Positions 32,567-41,303 of a stretch of 42,058 nt of DNA are shown in pieces; position 1 is the stretch's first letter; each line of letters begins with the position of its first letter. The DNA is from a bacterium (GTDB lineage: Bacteria; Bdellovibrionota; FAC87; UBA2466), in contig RFNT01000100.1 in NCBI GenBank assembly GCA_009927045.1, forward strand, positions 1-42,058, given 5' to 3'. Position numbers and translations under genes: made by a program. The notes under the pieces were generated by a model. The model was not told the origin of the DNA, did no database searches, and saw only the letters and a program-made list of their open reading frames with translations.

Positions 32567-32980
32567 TTATTTTGGCTCGACTGTTGGCTTCGGTTTTAAA
32601 CTTTGTATGGCTTCATCCCAGGCATTCCTGAGTGTAGTAAAAATACTGAGGGCCTCTTCTAAGGAGCTGACTTCGTTATCACGAGCAGCTTTCAAGAGAC
32701 GATCCTGCACAAAGCCGTACAACCCTTCTAATTGACCCGCTATTTGGGCTTCGGCCTGATGATTCAGCGTGGCCTGTAATTCGGTAACAATGTTCATGGT
32801 TTTACCGATATAGAGACTTTTTTCACTCGAATTTTTCTCTGTGGTAGCCAAAATAGCCTTTCGAATAAATCGAATGGCTGCATCATACAGCATCAGCAGT
32901 AAGGCCTCTTTACTGGCGGTAAAGACCTGGGTCTTTGAGTATGCGCCAGCGGAATTCTTCTTTTTTGAAGTTGAATCCAT
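32567..32980 (-). CDS. fliS: Flagellar secretion chaperone FliS
   Basis: A 137-residue chaperone that binds the C-terminus of flagellin and stops it polymerising in the cytoplasm. Family marks: AYSKTQVFTASKEALLLMLYD, the conserved LYDAAIRFIRKAI helix, and GLYGFVQDRLLKAARDNE. It follows fliD by six bases and precedes the FliT-like gene by 11. Confidence 0.93.
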   Translation of the reverse strand: MDSTSKKKNSAGAYSKTQVFTASKEALLLMLYDAAIRFIRKAILATTEKNSSEKSLYIGKTMNIVTELQATLNHQAEAQIAGQLEGLYGFVQDRLLKAARDNEVSSLEEALSIFTTLRNAWDEAIQSLKPKPTVEPK

Positions 32981-32986
32981 CTACGA

Positions 32987-34387
32987 TTAGCCCCCTCCAT
33001 TAGGTACGGGCATCGGCGCTGCGACTCCTGCCGCAATCGCGCCTCCCTGACCTTGGATTGCTTGAATAGCAGCTTGGGCTCTGGATAAAGAGGTTCTGAG
33101 CGCTTGTGCCTTTGCTTCTACAGCCTTTTCACTCCGTTGAATATTGCGATCAATGGCTTGAATCTGGTTGTCGTAATTTTTTTTCTGGGTACTTAAGAGC
33201 CCAGATCCTGAATTGGTAAGTGTCGCTACAGCTCGGGTGAGCCGAGGAATTACACCATAGCTGTTACCGTCTCCACTCAATAACTCAACAACACCATCAA
33301 AGTTTTTTTCCAGGGCAGCAGTGAACTTTTTTTCATCTAGCGTTAATACGCCTTTTCGAGTCATTTGGATTCCGACATCTGATAGGGCGCGAACTGACTT
33401 TCCTTCTTGCCCAATGAAATTTTCACGAAGTGCGGCCCGAATCCGTTCTTCTGCCACGCGAAGTGCATAATCTCCCCCCAAAGTCCGGCTCGTGTCTGTT
33501 TTCTCATCCATGGTGTTTTGCTGTTGGATGAATCCCAAAATCTGATTGGTTTTTTCCACCAGATCTTTTACCTTCACCGTTGTTTGAGGGATATCCTGCT
33601 CTAAAGTAACTGTCGTGGGCCTTCCAGGCTCTGTAATTCCTTTCACATTGAGCACAGCACCGGGGATGAGATCCTTTATTTCATTGGTGGGACTTTCCAC
33701 CTGGATCCCTCGATATTTGAGGATCGCATTACCAGCATCTTTTTTCTCTTCAATAAAGAGATCCTCATCTCCGCCAGTAAAGTAGAATTCTGGGTAGTCG
33801 ACATCGTTCTGAGCTCCCACCTGCGAAGAAGTGAGCAGTAGTCGATAACCATTCTCTGGATCACTGACATCGTTCACCACCGAGGCAGTGATGCCCATCT
33901 TCGCATCATTGATGGAGCGGGCGATACCATCCAAAGTGGAATTGTCGTAATCAATAAAAACTTCTTTGGATTCACCATTTCGAGTAGAAAATGTTAAATA
34001 TCCAGTTCCAATGCGAGTATCGTCAGGATCGGGAAATCGGTTAGAAAATGCACTGGGGCCACTGGCCAGCTGCAACACTTCAATATCATGTTTGCCGGGC
34101 TCAGCGAGGCTTTTATCAGCTGACCCAGTAATCACTTTGGGATCATCCGAATTGAAAGCAATTTCCCTCATCGCAAAAGGGGTTCCTAACCCTGGCAGGA
34201 TCTGTCGCAAGCCATCTGCTTTTGAAACCAAATCAGACAAAAGATTTACTTTTTCCTGCAACTTTTCTTTGCGGTTCTCCATGACCTGAATAGGCTTCCG
34301 CTCAGCTTGAACGGAGGCCTGGTAGGCACGCGCAAACTCAGGGCTTAAATTAGCCGTTTGATTTTGATCGACCGTAAGATCAGCCAA
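32987..34387 (-). CDS. fliD: Flagellar filament cap protein FliD
   Basis: A 466-residue cap protein that sits at the filament tip and folds in new flagellins. The N-terminal region has ANLSPEFARAYQASVQAERK and PIQVMENRKEKLQEKVNLLS, which corresponds to FliD_N (the 'ERxPIxxLExRK' start). DIEVLQLAS, DGIARSINDAKMGITASVVN and GYRLLLTSSQVG follow. The C-terminal part has LSDVGIQMTRKGVLTLDEKK, LTRAVATLTNSGSGLLSTQK and coiled helices. TTG 34387 is chosen because GGGGGGAAC lies just before it; GTG 34402 is the alternative. The usual first residues of FliD (GLxSGLDT) are not seen in this frame. Confidence 0.85.
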   Translation of the reverse strand: MADLTVDQNQTANLSPEFARAYQASVQAERKPIQVMENRKEKLQEKVNLLSDLVSKADGLRQILPGLGTPFAMREIAFNSDDPKVITGSADKSLAEPGKHDIEVLQLASGPSAFSNRFPDPDDTRIGTGYLTFSTRNGESKEVFIDYDNSTLDGIARSINDAKMGITASVVNDVSDPENGYRLLLTSSQVGAQNDVDYPEFYFTGGDEDLFIEEKKDAGNAILKYRGIQVESPTNEIKDLIPGAVLNVKGITEPGRPTTVTLEQDIPQTTVKVKDLVEKTNQILGFIQQQNTMDEKTDTSRTLGGDYALRVAEERIRAALRENFIGQEGKSVRALSDVGIQMTRKGVLTLDEKKFTAALEKNFDGVVELLSGDGNSYGVIPRLTRAVATLTNSGSGLLSTQKKNYDNQIQAIDRNIQRSEKAVEAKAQALRTSLSRAQAAIQAIQGQGGAIAAGVAAPMPVPNGGG

Positions 34388-34464
34388 GAGTTCCCCCCAC
34401 ACGAGGAATATTAATCCGATTAATTGAGTGATGAATGTTTGAGCGAGGAATAACTACAGACTTC

Positions 34465-34492
34465 AGTATAAACCAAAAGAGGAACGTTTCAA
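34465..34492 (-). promoter_or_regulatory. Sigma-70-type promoter of fliD-fliS
   Basis: On the minus strand TTGAAA (34492-34487), a 16-base spacer, and TATACT (34470-34465). Both hexamers are close to consensus. Transcription would start near 34458, about 70 bases before the fliD start. This would allow the cap and chaperone genes to be expressed apart from flagellin. Confidence 0.5.
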
Positions 34493-34503
34493 AGATTTGG
34501 TGT

Positions 34504-34842
34504 CTAGATTTCCCGAACTACTTTCACGGGACCTGTTGGTTTTTTGACATGTTCATACACACTTGAAACAGCTGCAGCTTGCGTCTCTGGGAGATCTTCA
34601 GTTTTTACAAGCTCTTCGAGAAGTTCTACCACCGTTTCACTGTCAATGGGTTGACTCAACTCCAGAATCTCGAGTGAAGATTGTTCATTCGCGTTAACCT
34701 CAGAAGTGCCAACATCTTCTTTTTTTTCTGAGGGCGCACTTTTTCCACGGGAACGTTCTCTTTGGCCGTTTTTTTTATCGGCCTCATTCAGACGCTCCAC
34801 AGTGGAGGTTGGTAATCCGAAAATGGGATTGATGAGCGGCAT
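34504..34842 (-). CDS. Unknown small protein between flagellin and fliD
   Basis: A 112-residue acidic, mostly disordered-looking protein. It begins MPLINPIFGLPTSTVERLNE, has a charged middle (ADKKNGQRERSRGKSAPSEK), and a helical end (SETVVELLEELVKTEDLPET, then VYEHVKKP). A good ribosome site (GAGGAAG) lies before the ATG. In many bacteria a small FlaG-like gene sits here, but this does not look like FlaG by sequence. No family recognised. Confidence 0.55.
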   Translation of the reverse strand: MPLINPIFGLPTSTVERLNEADKKNGQRERSRGKSAPSEKKEDVGTSEVNANEQSSLEILELSQPIDSETVVELLEELVKTEDLPETQAAAVSSVYEHVKKPTGPVKVVREI

Positions 34843-34885
34843 GAGTCTTCCTCATCCCTCTTTTCGGAACAACTGATGAGAATCC

Positions 34886-35716
34886 TTATTCCAAAAGTTT
34901 CAACGCCAGATGGGGCATCAAATTAGCTTGTGCAATGACTGCCGCACCTGCTTTCTGAAGCACTGCAGCCTGCGTCGCCTTGGCGGTTTCCGCTGCGAGA
35001 TCCGCATCAATAATACGTGAACGCGCTTGAATCATGTTTTCCTCGTATATCGACAAATTATTGATGATGGAATTAAATCGCGTCTGCATAGCTCCAGCTT
35101 CTGAACGGGGCACATTCAACTTGGTGATTGCCTCATCCACAGAACCCAAGGCATCTAGAGCAGAATCTTCATCAGATAAACTCACCCCATCCACTCCTAA
35201 TGTGGATGCTCTCAGATCCAACTTGTCCGTTGAGTAAGTGACCCGGTTGTTTTCATTATTATCGGGTCCTATTTGAAAAGTGAATTCCTTGCCCTCCCCG
35301 TTCAATAAGGAAGTACCGAAATATTCCGTTGCATTGGCCAATCGATCAATTTCCTTTTTTAATTGTTGATTCTCGAGTTCCAACATGCTCCGCTCAGAAT
35401 CACCAATAGTGTCGCTCGCACCTTGAATCGCCAATTCCCGCATTCTGACTAATAAATTACTGACTTCATTCATTCCGCCTTCAGCTACTTGCATCAGCGA
35501 TAACGCTTCTTTGGCATTTCGACGAGCTTGCGCAATACTTCGAATTTTTCCTTCCATGGCGGTGGAAATTGCTAAACCGGCAGCATCATCGCCAGACTTA
35601 TTGATCCGCTTTCCGGAAGCAATTCGCTCAATCGCATCTCCGTACATCCGCCCCGTCTCTTCCATATGTCTGCGCGCATTGATTACGGGCAGATTGCTCA
35701 ACAACGTAATAGCCAT
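34886..35716 (-). CDS. fliC: Flagellin
   Basis: A 276-residue filament subunit. The N-terminal D0/D1 is typical: INARRHMEETGRMYGDAIER, then IASGKRINKSGDDAAGLAIS and the helix with MQVAEGGMNEVSNLLVRMRE. The C-terminal D1/D0 ends DLAAETAKATQAAVLQKAGA then NLMPHLALKLL. The middle is only about 70 residues, so the outer domains D2 and D3 are absent: a minimal flagellin. ATG 35716 is chosen: AAGGAGAG precedes it, and the sigma-28 promoter at 35794-35820 would start transcription near 35786, which rules out the longer open frame that begins at 35791. Confidence 0.95.
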   Translation of the reverse strand: MAITLLSNLPVINARRHMEETGRMYGDAIERIASGKRINKSGDDAAGLAISTAMEGKIRSIAQARRNAKEALSLMQVAEGGMNEVSNLLVRMRELAIQGASDTIGDSERSMLELENQQLKKEIDRLANATEYFGTSLLNGEGKEFTFQIGPDNNENNRVTYSTDKLDLRASTLGVDGVSLSDEDSALDALGSVDEAITKLNVPRSEAGAMQTRFNSIINNLSIYEENMIQARSRIIDADLAAETAKATQAAVLQKAGAAVIAQANLMPHLALKLLE

Positions 35717-35793
35717 GGTTCTCTCCTTCAAAAGGTGGTAGATACCACCCAAACAGGAGTGATTAACGCTTCGCGCAACACCCCTTGCCAAGT

Positions 35794-35820
35794 TTATCGG
35801 CGGTGCGTTATTTATCTTGA
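35794..35820 (-). promoter_or_regulatory. Sigma-28 (FliA) promoter of flagellin
   Basis: On the minus strand CTCAA, 15 bases, then GCCGATAA. The -10 is an exact match to the FliA consensus at the correct spacing; the -35 core is TCAA rather than TAAA. The untranslated leader is about 70 bases. Confidence 0.8.
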
Positions 35821-35841
35821 GAACTTTTTTGCTGTGCGTTA
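35803..35841 (-). repeat. Two direct TAACGCAC repeats 31 bp apart in the flagellin promoter
   Basis: On the minus strand TAACGCAC occurs at 35841-35834 and again at 35810-35803, the second within the sigma-28 spacer. The 31-bp distance is about three helical turns, so both copies face the same side of DNA. The bases around are also alike (TAACGCACAGC and TAACGCACCGC). This could be a regulator site; no binding protein is known. Confidence 0.45.
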
Positions 35842-35845
35842 ATTA
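35817..35845 (+). promoter_or_regulatory. Possible promoter of rsmH, giving a leaderless transcript
   Basis: TTGAGA (35817-35822) matches the -35 consensus at 5 of 6 positions. After 17 bases TAATTA (35840-35845) could serve as a poor -10. Transcription starting 7 bases later would begin at the A of the rsmH ATG (35852). No ribosome site precedes that ATG. The -35 shares bases with the flagellin -35 on the other strand. Confidence 0.3.
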
Positions 35846-35851
35846 TTTTTT

Positions 35852-36754
35852 ATGGAATGGGTACACAAATCAGTATTAGTCAATGAAGTGATTGATTTTA
35901 TTGATTTAAAATCAGGTGGTGTTTACGCAGACATGACTTTTGGAGAGGGGGGACACACGGAGGCACTCCTCAAAGGTGGGGCTGGGTGCGTTTGGGGCAG
36001 CGATCGGGACCTCTCAGCAATTGAACAGTACCGCAAAGAGGGCACTTACAGACAAGATCCCCGACTCAAACTGATTCAGTGCCGTTTCACCGATTTTAAA
36101 GCTCAAGCGGCCTCAACCCAATTTGACGGTATCCTGCTCGATTTGGGAGTCAGCACTCGACAACTCACTGCCCCTCCTCGCGGTTTTACTTTTCAAACGG
36201 CTGGTCCTTTAGATATGCGGATGGATCAAAGCGAAGGCCCCACGCTGAAAGAGTGGCTGGAAGCGGTCTCAGAGGAAGCAATTGCCGATGCACTTTACTG
36301 GAATGCAGATCTCAAAAACTCGAGAAGTCTAGCCAGAAAAATCAAAAAGGCAGCTCAGGAAGGAAAGTTGGAAACGACTCAAGATTTAGCGACGCTTTTG
36401 GGTCCGCGCACTGGAAAAGCCCATCCCGCAACGGTGCCATTTATGGCACTCCGAATGGCCATCAATCAGGAGTTGGAACAAATCCAAACAGCTTTGCCTC
36501 AATTATTGACCCTCCTAAAACCGCATGGACGGCTAGTCGTAATAACGTTTCATTCCACTGAGGACCGATTGGTGAAGCGCATGATGAAAACATGGGCCGG
36601 ATTATGCATCTGTCGAGAACTGGTTTGTCTCTGTTCCAAAACGGCTCATGTCAAAATATTGACTAAAAAGCCCGTTGAACCTTCGACTGAAGAGCTCTCT
36701 CATAATCCCCGATCACGCAGTGCTAAACTTCGATGCATTGAAAAATTAGCGTAA
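35852..36754 (+). CDS. rsmH: 16S rRNA (cytosine-1402-N4)-methyltransferase RsmH
   Basis: A 300-residue SAM-dependent enzyme that methylates N4 of C1402 in the ribosomal P site. Marks: HKSVLVNEVIDFI, the SAM loop DMTFGEGGHTEALL, GSDRDLSAI, GILLDLGVSTRQL, GPLDMRMD, PFMALRMAINQELEQI and VVITFHSTEDRLVKRMM. It normally leads the division (dcw) cluster behind mraZ. Here mraZ is missing and flagellin lies divergently upstream. No ribosome site is visible before the ATG. Confidence 0.95.
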   Translation: MEWVHKSVLVNEVIDFIDLKSGGVYADMTFGEGGHTEALLKGGAGCVWGSDRDLSAIEQYRKEGTYRQDPRLKLIQCRFTDFKAQAASTQFDGILLDLGVSTRQLTAPPRGFTFQTAGPLDMRMDQSEGPTLKEWLEAVSEEAIADALYWNADLKNSRSLARKIKKAAQEGKLETTQDLATLLGPRTGKAHPATVPFMALRMAINQELEQIQTALPQLLTLLKPHGRLVVITFHSTEDRLVKRMMKTWAGLCICRELVCLCSKTAHVKILTKKPVEPSTEELSHNPRSRSAKLRCIEKLA

Positions 36755-36800
36755 AGAATTTAAACTAAGAGAAGTAATCCTGGTTTCTCTCCAATTCTCT

Positions 36801-37082
36801 ATGACTCCAACAAAAAATCAGTTCGTAATGATGGCTGCGATCCTATTTTTGCTCAGTGCCGGAGTGATCTGGATCCGTACTGCGAATGTGCGTGCTACTT
36901 ATGAGTTTGTCGCCAAAGAAAAAGAATTAGAAAAGCTTAAGCAGAATTCTCAAGGACTTCGTATTCGCTGGGCTCAACTCACAACACCTCAAAGATTGAA
37001 ACTGCTTGCGAGCCAATTAGGGTTAGATGCTCCTCGATTGAGTCAGGTCTTTCGGCATCAGCCCGCAGGAAAACCCCAATGA
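36801..37082 (+). CDS. ftsL: Cell division protein FtsL
   Basis: A 93-residue bitopic membrane protein of the divisome. A short cytoplasmic start is followed by a helix (MMAAILFLLSAGVIWIRTA), then a coiled coil (ATYEFVAKEKELEKLKQNSQ) and a small periplasmic end with SQLGLDAPRLSQVF. Length, topology and position between rsmH and ftsI identify it; sequence conservation in this family is low. The stop overlaps ftsI as ATGA. Confidence 0.8.
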   Translation: MTPTKNQFVMMAAILFLLSAGVIWIRTANVRATYEFVAKEKELEKLKQNSQGLRIRWAQLTTPQRLKLLASQLGLDAPRLSQVFRHQPAGKPQ

Positions 37083-39016
37083 GCCAATGGCTAAAGGTAC
37101 GACTGGGTTTAGTCTTTTTTTGCTTCTTTTGCTTTTTTTCACTCGTTGGCTTCCGCTTAGTCCAACTTCAGGTACTTCCCAACCAAGCTCTCAGTGAGCT
37201 TTCTCAAAGACAATTTACAAAAACGGACCGCAAAGCGCCCTTTCGTGTACCTGTGTATGATCGCAATCATCAAGAGCTGGCGGTCAGCATTCCCGTAAGC
37301 TCAATTTATGCGCACCCGAAGAAACTCATCTCGCGCCGAAAGACAGCTGCTCTGTTAACGAAACAATTAGGAGGTTCTCCCGCCAAGTGGCTACAAAAAC
37401 TGGATCCTAAAAAGAATTTTGTTTGGCTCCAAAGACAATTGAGCGAAGAGAAGGCTCAACAGATTAAGAATCTGAACTTGGCAGGGCTTGGGGTGGAGTC
37501 GGAAAATAAACGAGTTTATCCCAATGGACCTCTCGCTTCTCAGGTTTTGGGATATACAGATATCGATGGCAATGGTTTAGCCGGGATAGAACTCAGTCTC
37601 AATGCAACCCTCTTACAAGACAAACAACGCATCAAATATGCTAAAGATGGCAAAGGAAATAAAAGTTACATCGAACGAGGCAGAGAGTCCTCGGAATCTA
37701 GTACAAATGGAATTCATCTCACTATCGATCGACGACTCCAAGCCATGGTGGAACAGGAACTGGAGCAAGTAAAAACCGAAAGCAAAGCCAAGAATGTCAT
37801 GGCTATTGTGATGAACCCGAGAAATGGAGAAGTACTCGCATTAGCCCAGCGACCTTCCTTCGATCCTAACAATCCTTCGCAAAGCCAACCGGAGGCGCGA
37901 CAAAATCTCATCACTCAATCTCTTTATGAACCCGGTTCAACACTCAAGGTGCTGTTCGCTGCTGAAGCGATCGAGAGACAGTTACTGAAGGCTGATACTG
38001 TCATTGATTGCGGGAACGGTAAGATCAAAGTAGGTCAAACCACTATTTCAGAATCCGATAAGAAACATCAGCACTCAGCTCTTCCGCTCACTCAAGTGAT
38101 TGCCTACTCAAGCAACGTAGGTGCTGTGCGTGTAGCCCAGAAATTGGGAACTCAAGCTGCCGTTGAATTGCTTCAAAAATATGGCCTCACTCAGAAAACC
38201 GGTATCGAGCTTTCCGGAGAAACTACTGGAGCCCTTCGTTCTAAAGAGGCGATCACACCCCTTCTGCTAGCCACCATGGGTTTCGGACAGGGACTTTCGA
38301 CCACACCGATTCAGTTAGTCACCGCTTTCACTCCTTTTGCTAATGGTGGCTACTTAGTGACTCCAACGCTCATAAAGGACTCGACGGAAAAGGATGACAC
38401 CCACGTTCCTTTCGGGGAACGTGTGATTTCTGAAGAAACAGCGGAAACGATGCGATCCATATTAGTGGCAGCGACGGAAGACCAAAAGGGCACTGGTTAC
38501 TTGGCAAAAATTGCCGGTGTGCGCGTGGCCGGGAAAACGGGAACCGCACAGAAGTATGACTCTCAGGGCGGGGGATATAAAAGCGGAAAATACTACTCCT
38601 CATTCGTGGGCTTTTTGCCTGCGGAGGATCCCCAGTTTTTAATTGGGGTGATGGTAGATGAACCCAAACAAAATTATTATGCATCTTTAGTGGCCACTCC
38701 TCTTTTTAAACGGATTGCGGAGCACTCCTTACAGCTCTTAGAGAAGGGCCCGGCACAGACAGTTCCACAGAATACAGCGGGTCGTCGTAAAGATATCATT
38801 GCTCCAAAGGAACTTGCAAAGAACTCTGAAGGACAGTGGGTGATGCCAAGTTTAAAAGGCCTCACACTCAATGAGGCAATGACACTTCTGAATCGGTACG
38901 TGAACAAAGTAGAAGTTTCCGGAAATGGCTACGTCACTACACAAAATCCAGAACCTGGAGCCGTCATTCATGAAAACACTGCAGTAGGTATTCAGCTCAA
39001 AGGCTTTAGTGATTGA
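37079..39016 (+). CDS. ftsI: Division-specific penicillin-binding protein FtsI (PBP3) with PASTA domain
   Basis: A 645-residue transpeptidase that crosslinks septal peptidoglycan. An N-terminal membrane helix (about 9-30) precedes a dimerisation domain (about 55-200). The transpeptidase has the active Ser287 in STLK, the SSN triad at 344-346, and KTGT at 486-489. From about 590 a PASTA domain follows: WVMPSLKGLTLNEAMTLLNR, then TTQNPEPGAVI. This tail is rare in Proteobacteria but known in Firmicutes PBP2x and some deltaproteobacteria. It ends five bases before the convergent nrdJ stop; murE and the rest of the dcw cluster do not follow. Confidence 0.93.
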   Translation: MSQWLKVRLGLVFFCFFCFFSLVGFRLVQLQVLPNQALSELSQRQFTKTDRKAPFRVPVYDRNHQELAVSIPVSSIYAHPKKLISRRKTAALLTKQLGGSPAKWLQKLDPKKNFVWLQRQLSEEKAQQIKNLNLAGLGVESENKRVYPNGPLASQVLGYTDIDGNGLAGIELSLNATLLQDKQRIKYAKDGKGNKSYIERGRESSESSTNGIHLTIDRRLQAMVEQELEQVKTESKAKNVMAIVMNPRNGEVLALAQRPSFDPNNPSQSQPEARQNLITQSLYEPGSTLKVLFAAEAIERQLLKADTVIDCGNGKIKVGQTTISESDKKHQHSALPLTQVIAYSSNVGAVRVAQKLGTQAAVELLQKYGLTQKTGIELSGETTGALRSKEAITPLLLATMGFGQGLSTTPIQLVTAFTPFANGGYLVTPTLIKDSTEKDDTHVPFGERVISEETAETMRSILVAATEDQKGTGYLAKIAGVRVAGKTGTAQKYDSQGGGYKSGKYYSSFVGFLPAEDPQFLIGVMVDEPKQNYYASLVATPLFKRIAEHSLQLLEKGPAQTVPQNTAGRRKDIIAPKELAKNSEGQWVMPSLKGLTLNEAMTLLNRYVNKVEVSGNGYVTTQNPEPGAVIHENTAVGIQLKGFSD

Positions 39017-39021
39017 GTTTT

Positions 39022-40737
39022 TTAAAGGCGACAATCCGTTGAGTGGCAGCTCTGCCCCAATTGAAAAACCTGCTCTCCCCGACATCCATATCGAAAAACC
39101 GTAATCCCTTTCAGCTTTCTGCTCCAAGCCTCCATGTAAATATTCTGAATGGTCTCGGCGTTTATTTCTTCCGGTAGATTGATGGTTTTGGAAACAGCAT
39201 TGTCGGTGAACTTTTGAAAAGCCTCCTGAATATTCAAATGGGCCTCTGCACTCATCTCTAATGCAGTCTTAAATAATGGGTTTTCTTTCCATACACCTGA
39301 CTCCTTCACCGCATTTATTTCGTTCTGAGTTAATCCCTTTTTTTCCTGGGCCCATTTTTCAAAAACGGGGTTCAATAACTTGAACGTTTTGCCGCCCAAG
39401 ATGTTAGACTGGGTATAAGATAAGCCAAAGAGCGGTTCAATTCCCGAGGATGTTCCTGCAATCATGCTGATGGTCCCTGTAGGAGCGATTGAAGTGACCG
39501 TTGCATTTCTCACCTTCTTTTTCTTGTTATAAAAAACGCTCTTTTTCCAGTTTGGAAAAACACCTCGCTCTCCAGCCAGCATTTCAGAAGTTGCCCACGC
39601 CTGTTTTGAAATAAACGCCATGATCTTCTCAGCTAAATCCACAGCTTCAGCGCTATCATAAGGGATTCCTAAATGGATGAGCAGTTCTGCAAGGCCCATC
39701 ACACCGAGTCCCACTTTTCGATTTCCCAGAACCTGTTTTTGGATAGCTTCGCTCGGCCAGTACCCGATTTCAATCACATCATCTAAAAATCGAATCGCAT
39801 CGGAGACTGTTTCCTTCAAACCCTGCCAATTGATACCGTCGGGAGAATGATCGGACAAAAACCGAGTGAGATTGATTGAGCCTAGATTACAAGCCTCAAA
39901 TGGAAGTAAAGGAACTTCTCCACACGGATTAGTGGCTTCAATACGTCCTAGCTCCGGGGTGGGCTGAAGTCGGTTGATTCGATCTAAAAATACCAGGCCG
40001 GGATCTCCTGTCTTCCATGCACACTCTGCCATCAAGTGAAAGAGTTCTCGGGCCGAAACTTCTTTCTTTTTTTTGCCGTCATAGGGATCCAGAAGAGGAA
40101 ATGACTGACCGTTTTCCACGGCTTTCATAAACCGATCCGTGATTCCTACGGAAAGATTAAAATTGGTAAAAGCCTGTGGATCTAGCTTTGCTTGAATGAA
40201 TTCTTCAATATCAGGGTGATCCACTCTGAGTATCCCCATATTAGCCCCACGCCGCTTTCCTCCCTGGCGAATATTTTCAGTAGCGACATCAAAAATCCGC
40301 ATAAATGAAACAGGGCCACTGGCAACCCCCAGGGATTGAGATACGGGATCTCCCTTCATTCTCAGTTTCGAAAATGAAAATCCTGTGCCTCCCCCAGACT
40401 GCTGAATGAGTGCCATGAGCTTTAATGCATCGAAAATTTCAGTCAGGCTATCCTCAATCGGGATAACAAAACAGGCACTGAGCTGTCCTTGAGGAGTTCC
40501 GGCATTCATCAGCGTAGGTGAATTGGGAAGAAACTTCAGTTGCGATAACATTTCAAAAAACTGATTCCGCCAATGAGCTTCTGCTGATTTTCCACCCCAC
40601 AGCTTTTCAGCCCGTGCCACTGCCTGAGCGACTCGCTGGAAGAGCTGTTCAGGAGTTTCTATCATGCGACCTGAGTGCGGGTTTTTTAACAAATAACGTG
40701 CTTTCAAGACCTCTTGAGCTTGTGGACTGAGTTTCAT
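39022..40737 (-). CDS. nrdJ: Adenosylcobalamin-dependent (class II) ribonucleotide reductase
   Basis: A 571-residue enzyme that reduces ribonucleotides to deoxyribonucleotides using B12 as radical source. Marks: [20 protein letters not shown] with the first active cysteine, [48 protein letters not shown] and [20 protein letters not shown]. It lacks the ATP cone of class I enzymes and has no nrdB partner, which supports class II. The C-terminal tail has three cysteines ([14 protein letters not shown]), likely the redox pair plus one. No cobalamin synthesis gene is in the window. A CAGTATACTG palindrome lies 8 bases upstream of the ATG. Confidence 0.92.
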   Translation of the reverse strand: MKLSPQAQEVLKARYLLKNPHSGRMIETPEQLFQRVAQAVARAEKLWGGKSAEAHWRNQFFEMLSQLKFLPNSPTLMNAGTPQGQLSACFVIPIEDSLTEIFDALKLMALIQQSGGGTGFSFSKLRMKGDPVSQSLGVASGPVSFMRIFDVATENIRQGGKRRGANMGILRVDHPDIEEFIQAKLDPQAFTNFNLSVGITDRFMKAVENGQSFPLLDPYDGKKKKEVSARELFHLMAECAWKTGDPGLVFLDRINRLQPTPELGRIEATNPCGEVPLLPFEACNLGSINLTRFLSDHSPDGINWQGLKETVSDAIRFLDDVIEIGYWPSEAIQKQVLGNRKVGLGVMGLAELLIHLGIPYDSAEAVDLAEKIMAFISKQAWATSEMLAGERGVFPNWKKSVFYNKKKKVRNATVTSIAPTGTISMIAGTSSGIEPLFGLSYTQSNILGGKTFKLLNPVFEKWAQEKKGLTQNEINAVKESGVWKENPLFKTALEMSAEAHLNIQEAFQKFTDNAVSKTINLPEEINAETIQNIYMEAWSRKLKGITVFRYGCRGEQVFQLGQSCHSTDCRL

Positions 40738-40793
40738 GCCACGCCAGTATACTGCTAGCTTGTTTGGTGAGGCTAGGGTATCTTTTCGAAGTC

Positions 40794-41303
40794 ATGTGGA
40801 GATTGATTTCACTTTTTTATTGTTTTGCTTCCCTCAGCTTTTCAGCCATTGATTTGAGTAAAATTGAAACCACAGAGGAAAACCGAGTGCTTCTCGGCTT
40901 GGGGATTCAATTCCTAGTGCCCAATCAGCTGACTGGTTTTGAATCTCCCCAGATGGTTTTTTGTCCCAGACTTTACATGCCCTGGGGCCCTGGACATCTT
41001 CAGATCGGTGCTTCCTATGGAACGGATACGGGAGATTATCCCCGACTGAGTCAAATCTTCATTGGAGAATTGGGATATCGAATAGATTACAAAATTCGGT
41101 TTTTCACCGGATTTCTAACTGCGGGCGGACAGTATAGCCGCTATTTTTCAGAGCTTGGAGATTTCAGAAGCTGGGGTCCTCATGTAGGGTGGGGGCTTAT
41201 TTTTCCATTGGCCCGAGGCTTTCGGATGGGAGCGGAAATGCGAGCCCTCATGCTCAGCAAGCTCGTTCTGGGATTTGGTGGAAACTTTACTTTCTCTTTA
41301 TGA
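40794..41303 (+). CDS. Exported protein, probable outer-membrane barrel
   Basis: A 170-residue protein from ATG 40794; a frame open to GTG 40764 would add ten residues before the signal. The signal peptide is MWRLISLFYCFASLSFSAI. The rest has alternating hydrophobic strands (RVLLGLGIQFLVPNQL, HLQIGASYGTDTG, FFTGFLTAGGQYSRYFSE, FRMGAEMRALMLSKLVLG) and ends FGGNFTFSL. It looks like a small 8-strand barrel. No family recognised. Its stop overlaps the convergent methyltransferase gene by six bases. Confidence 0.55.
   Translation: MWRLISLFYCFASLSFSAIDLSKIETTEENRVLLGLGIQFLVPNQLTGFESPQMVFCPRLYMPWGPGHLQIGASYGTDTGDYPRLSQIFIGELGYRIDYKIRFFTGFLTAGGQYSRYFSELGDFRSWGPHVGWGLIFPLARGFRMGAEMRALMLSKLVLGFGGNFTFSL

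Noticed and set aside
35717-35791. Longer flagellin N-terminus starting at 35791
   Set aside because: The sigma-28 promoter would start transcription near 35786, and the ATG at 35716 has the ribosome site and the family's usual start.
35772-35792. Sigma-54-like TGGCAAG...TTGC on the minus strand downstream of the flagellin sigma-28 promoter
   Set aside because: The GG and GC elements are 11 bases apart instead of 10. Sigma-54 is strict about this spacing, and an exact sigma-28 site is present.
40745-40754. CAGTATACTG palindrome before nrdJ as an NrdR box
   Set aside because: It is only 10 bp long and does not match the NrdR consensus (ACACWATATWTTGTGT); it more likely includes the -10 TATACT.
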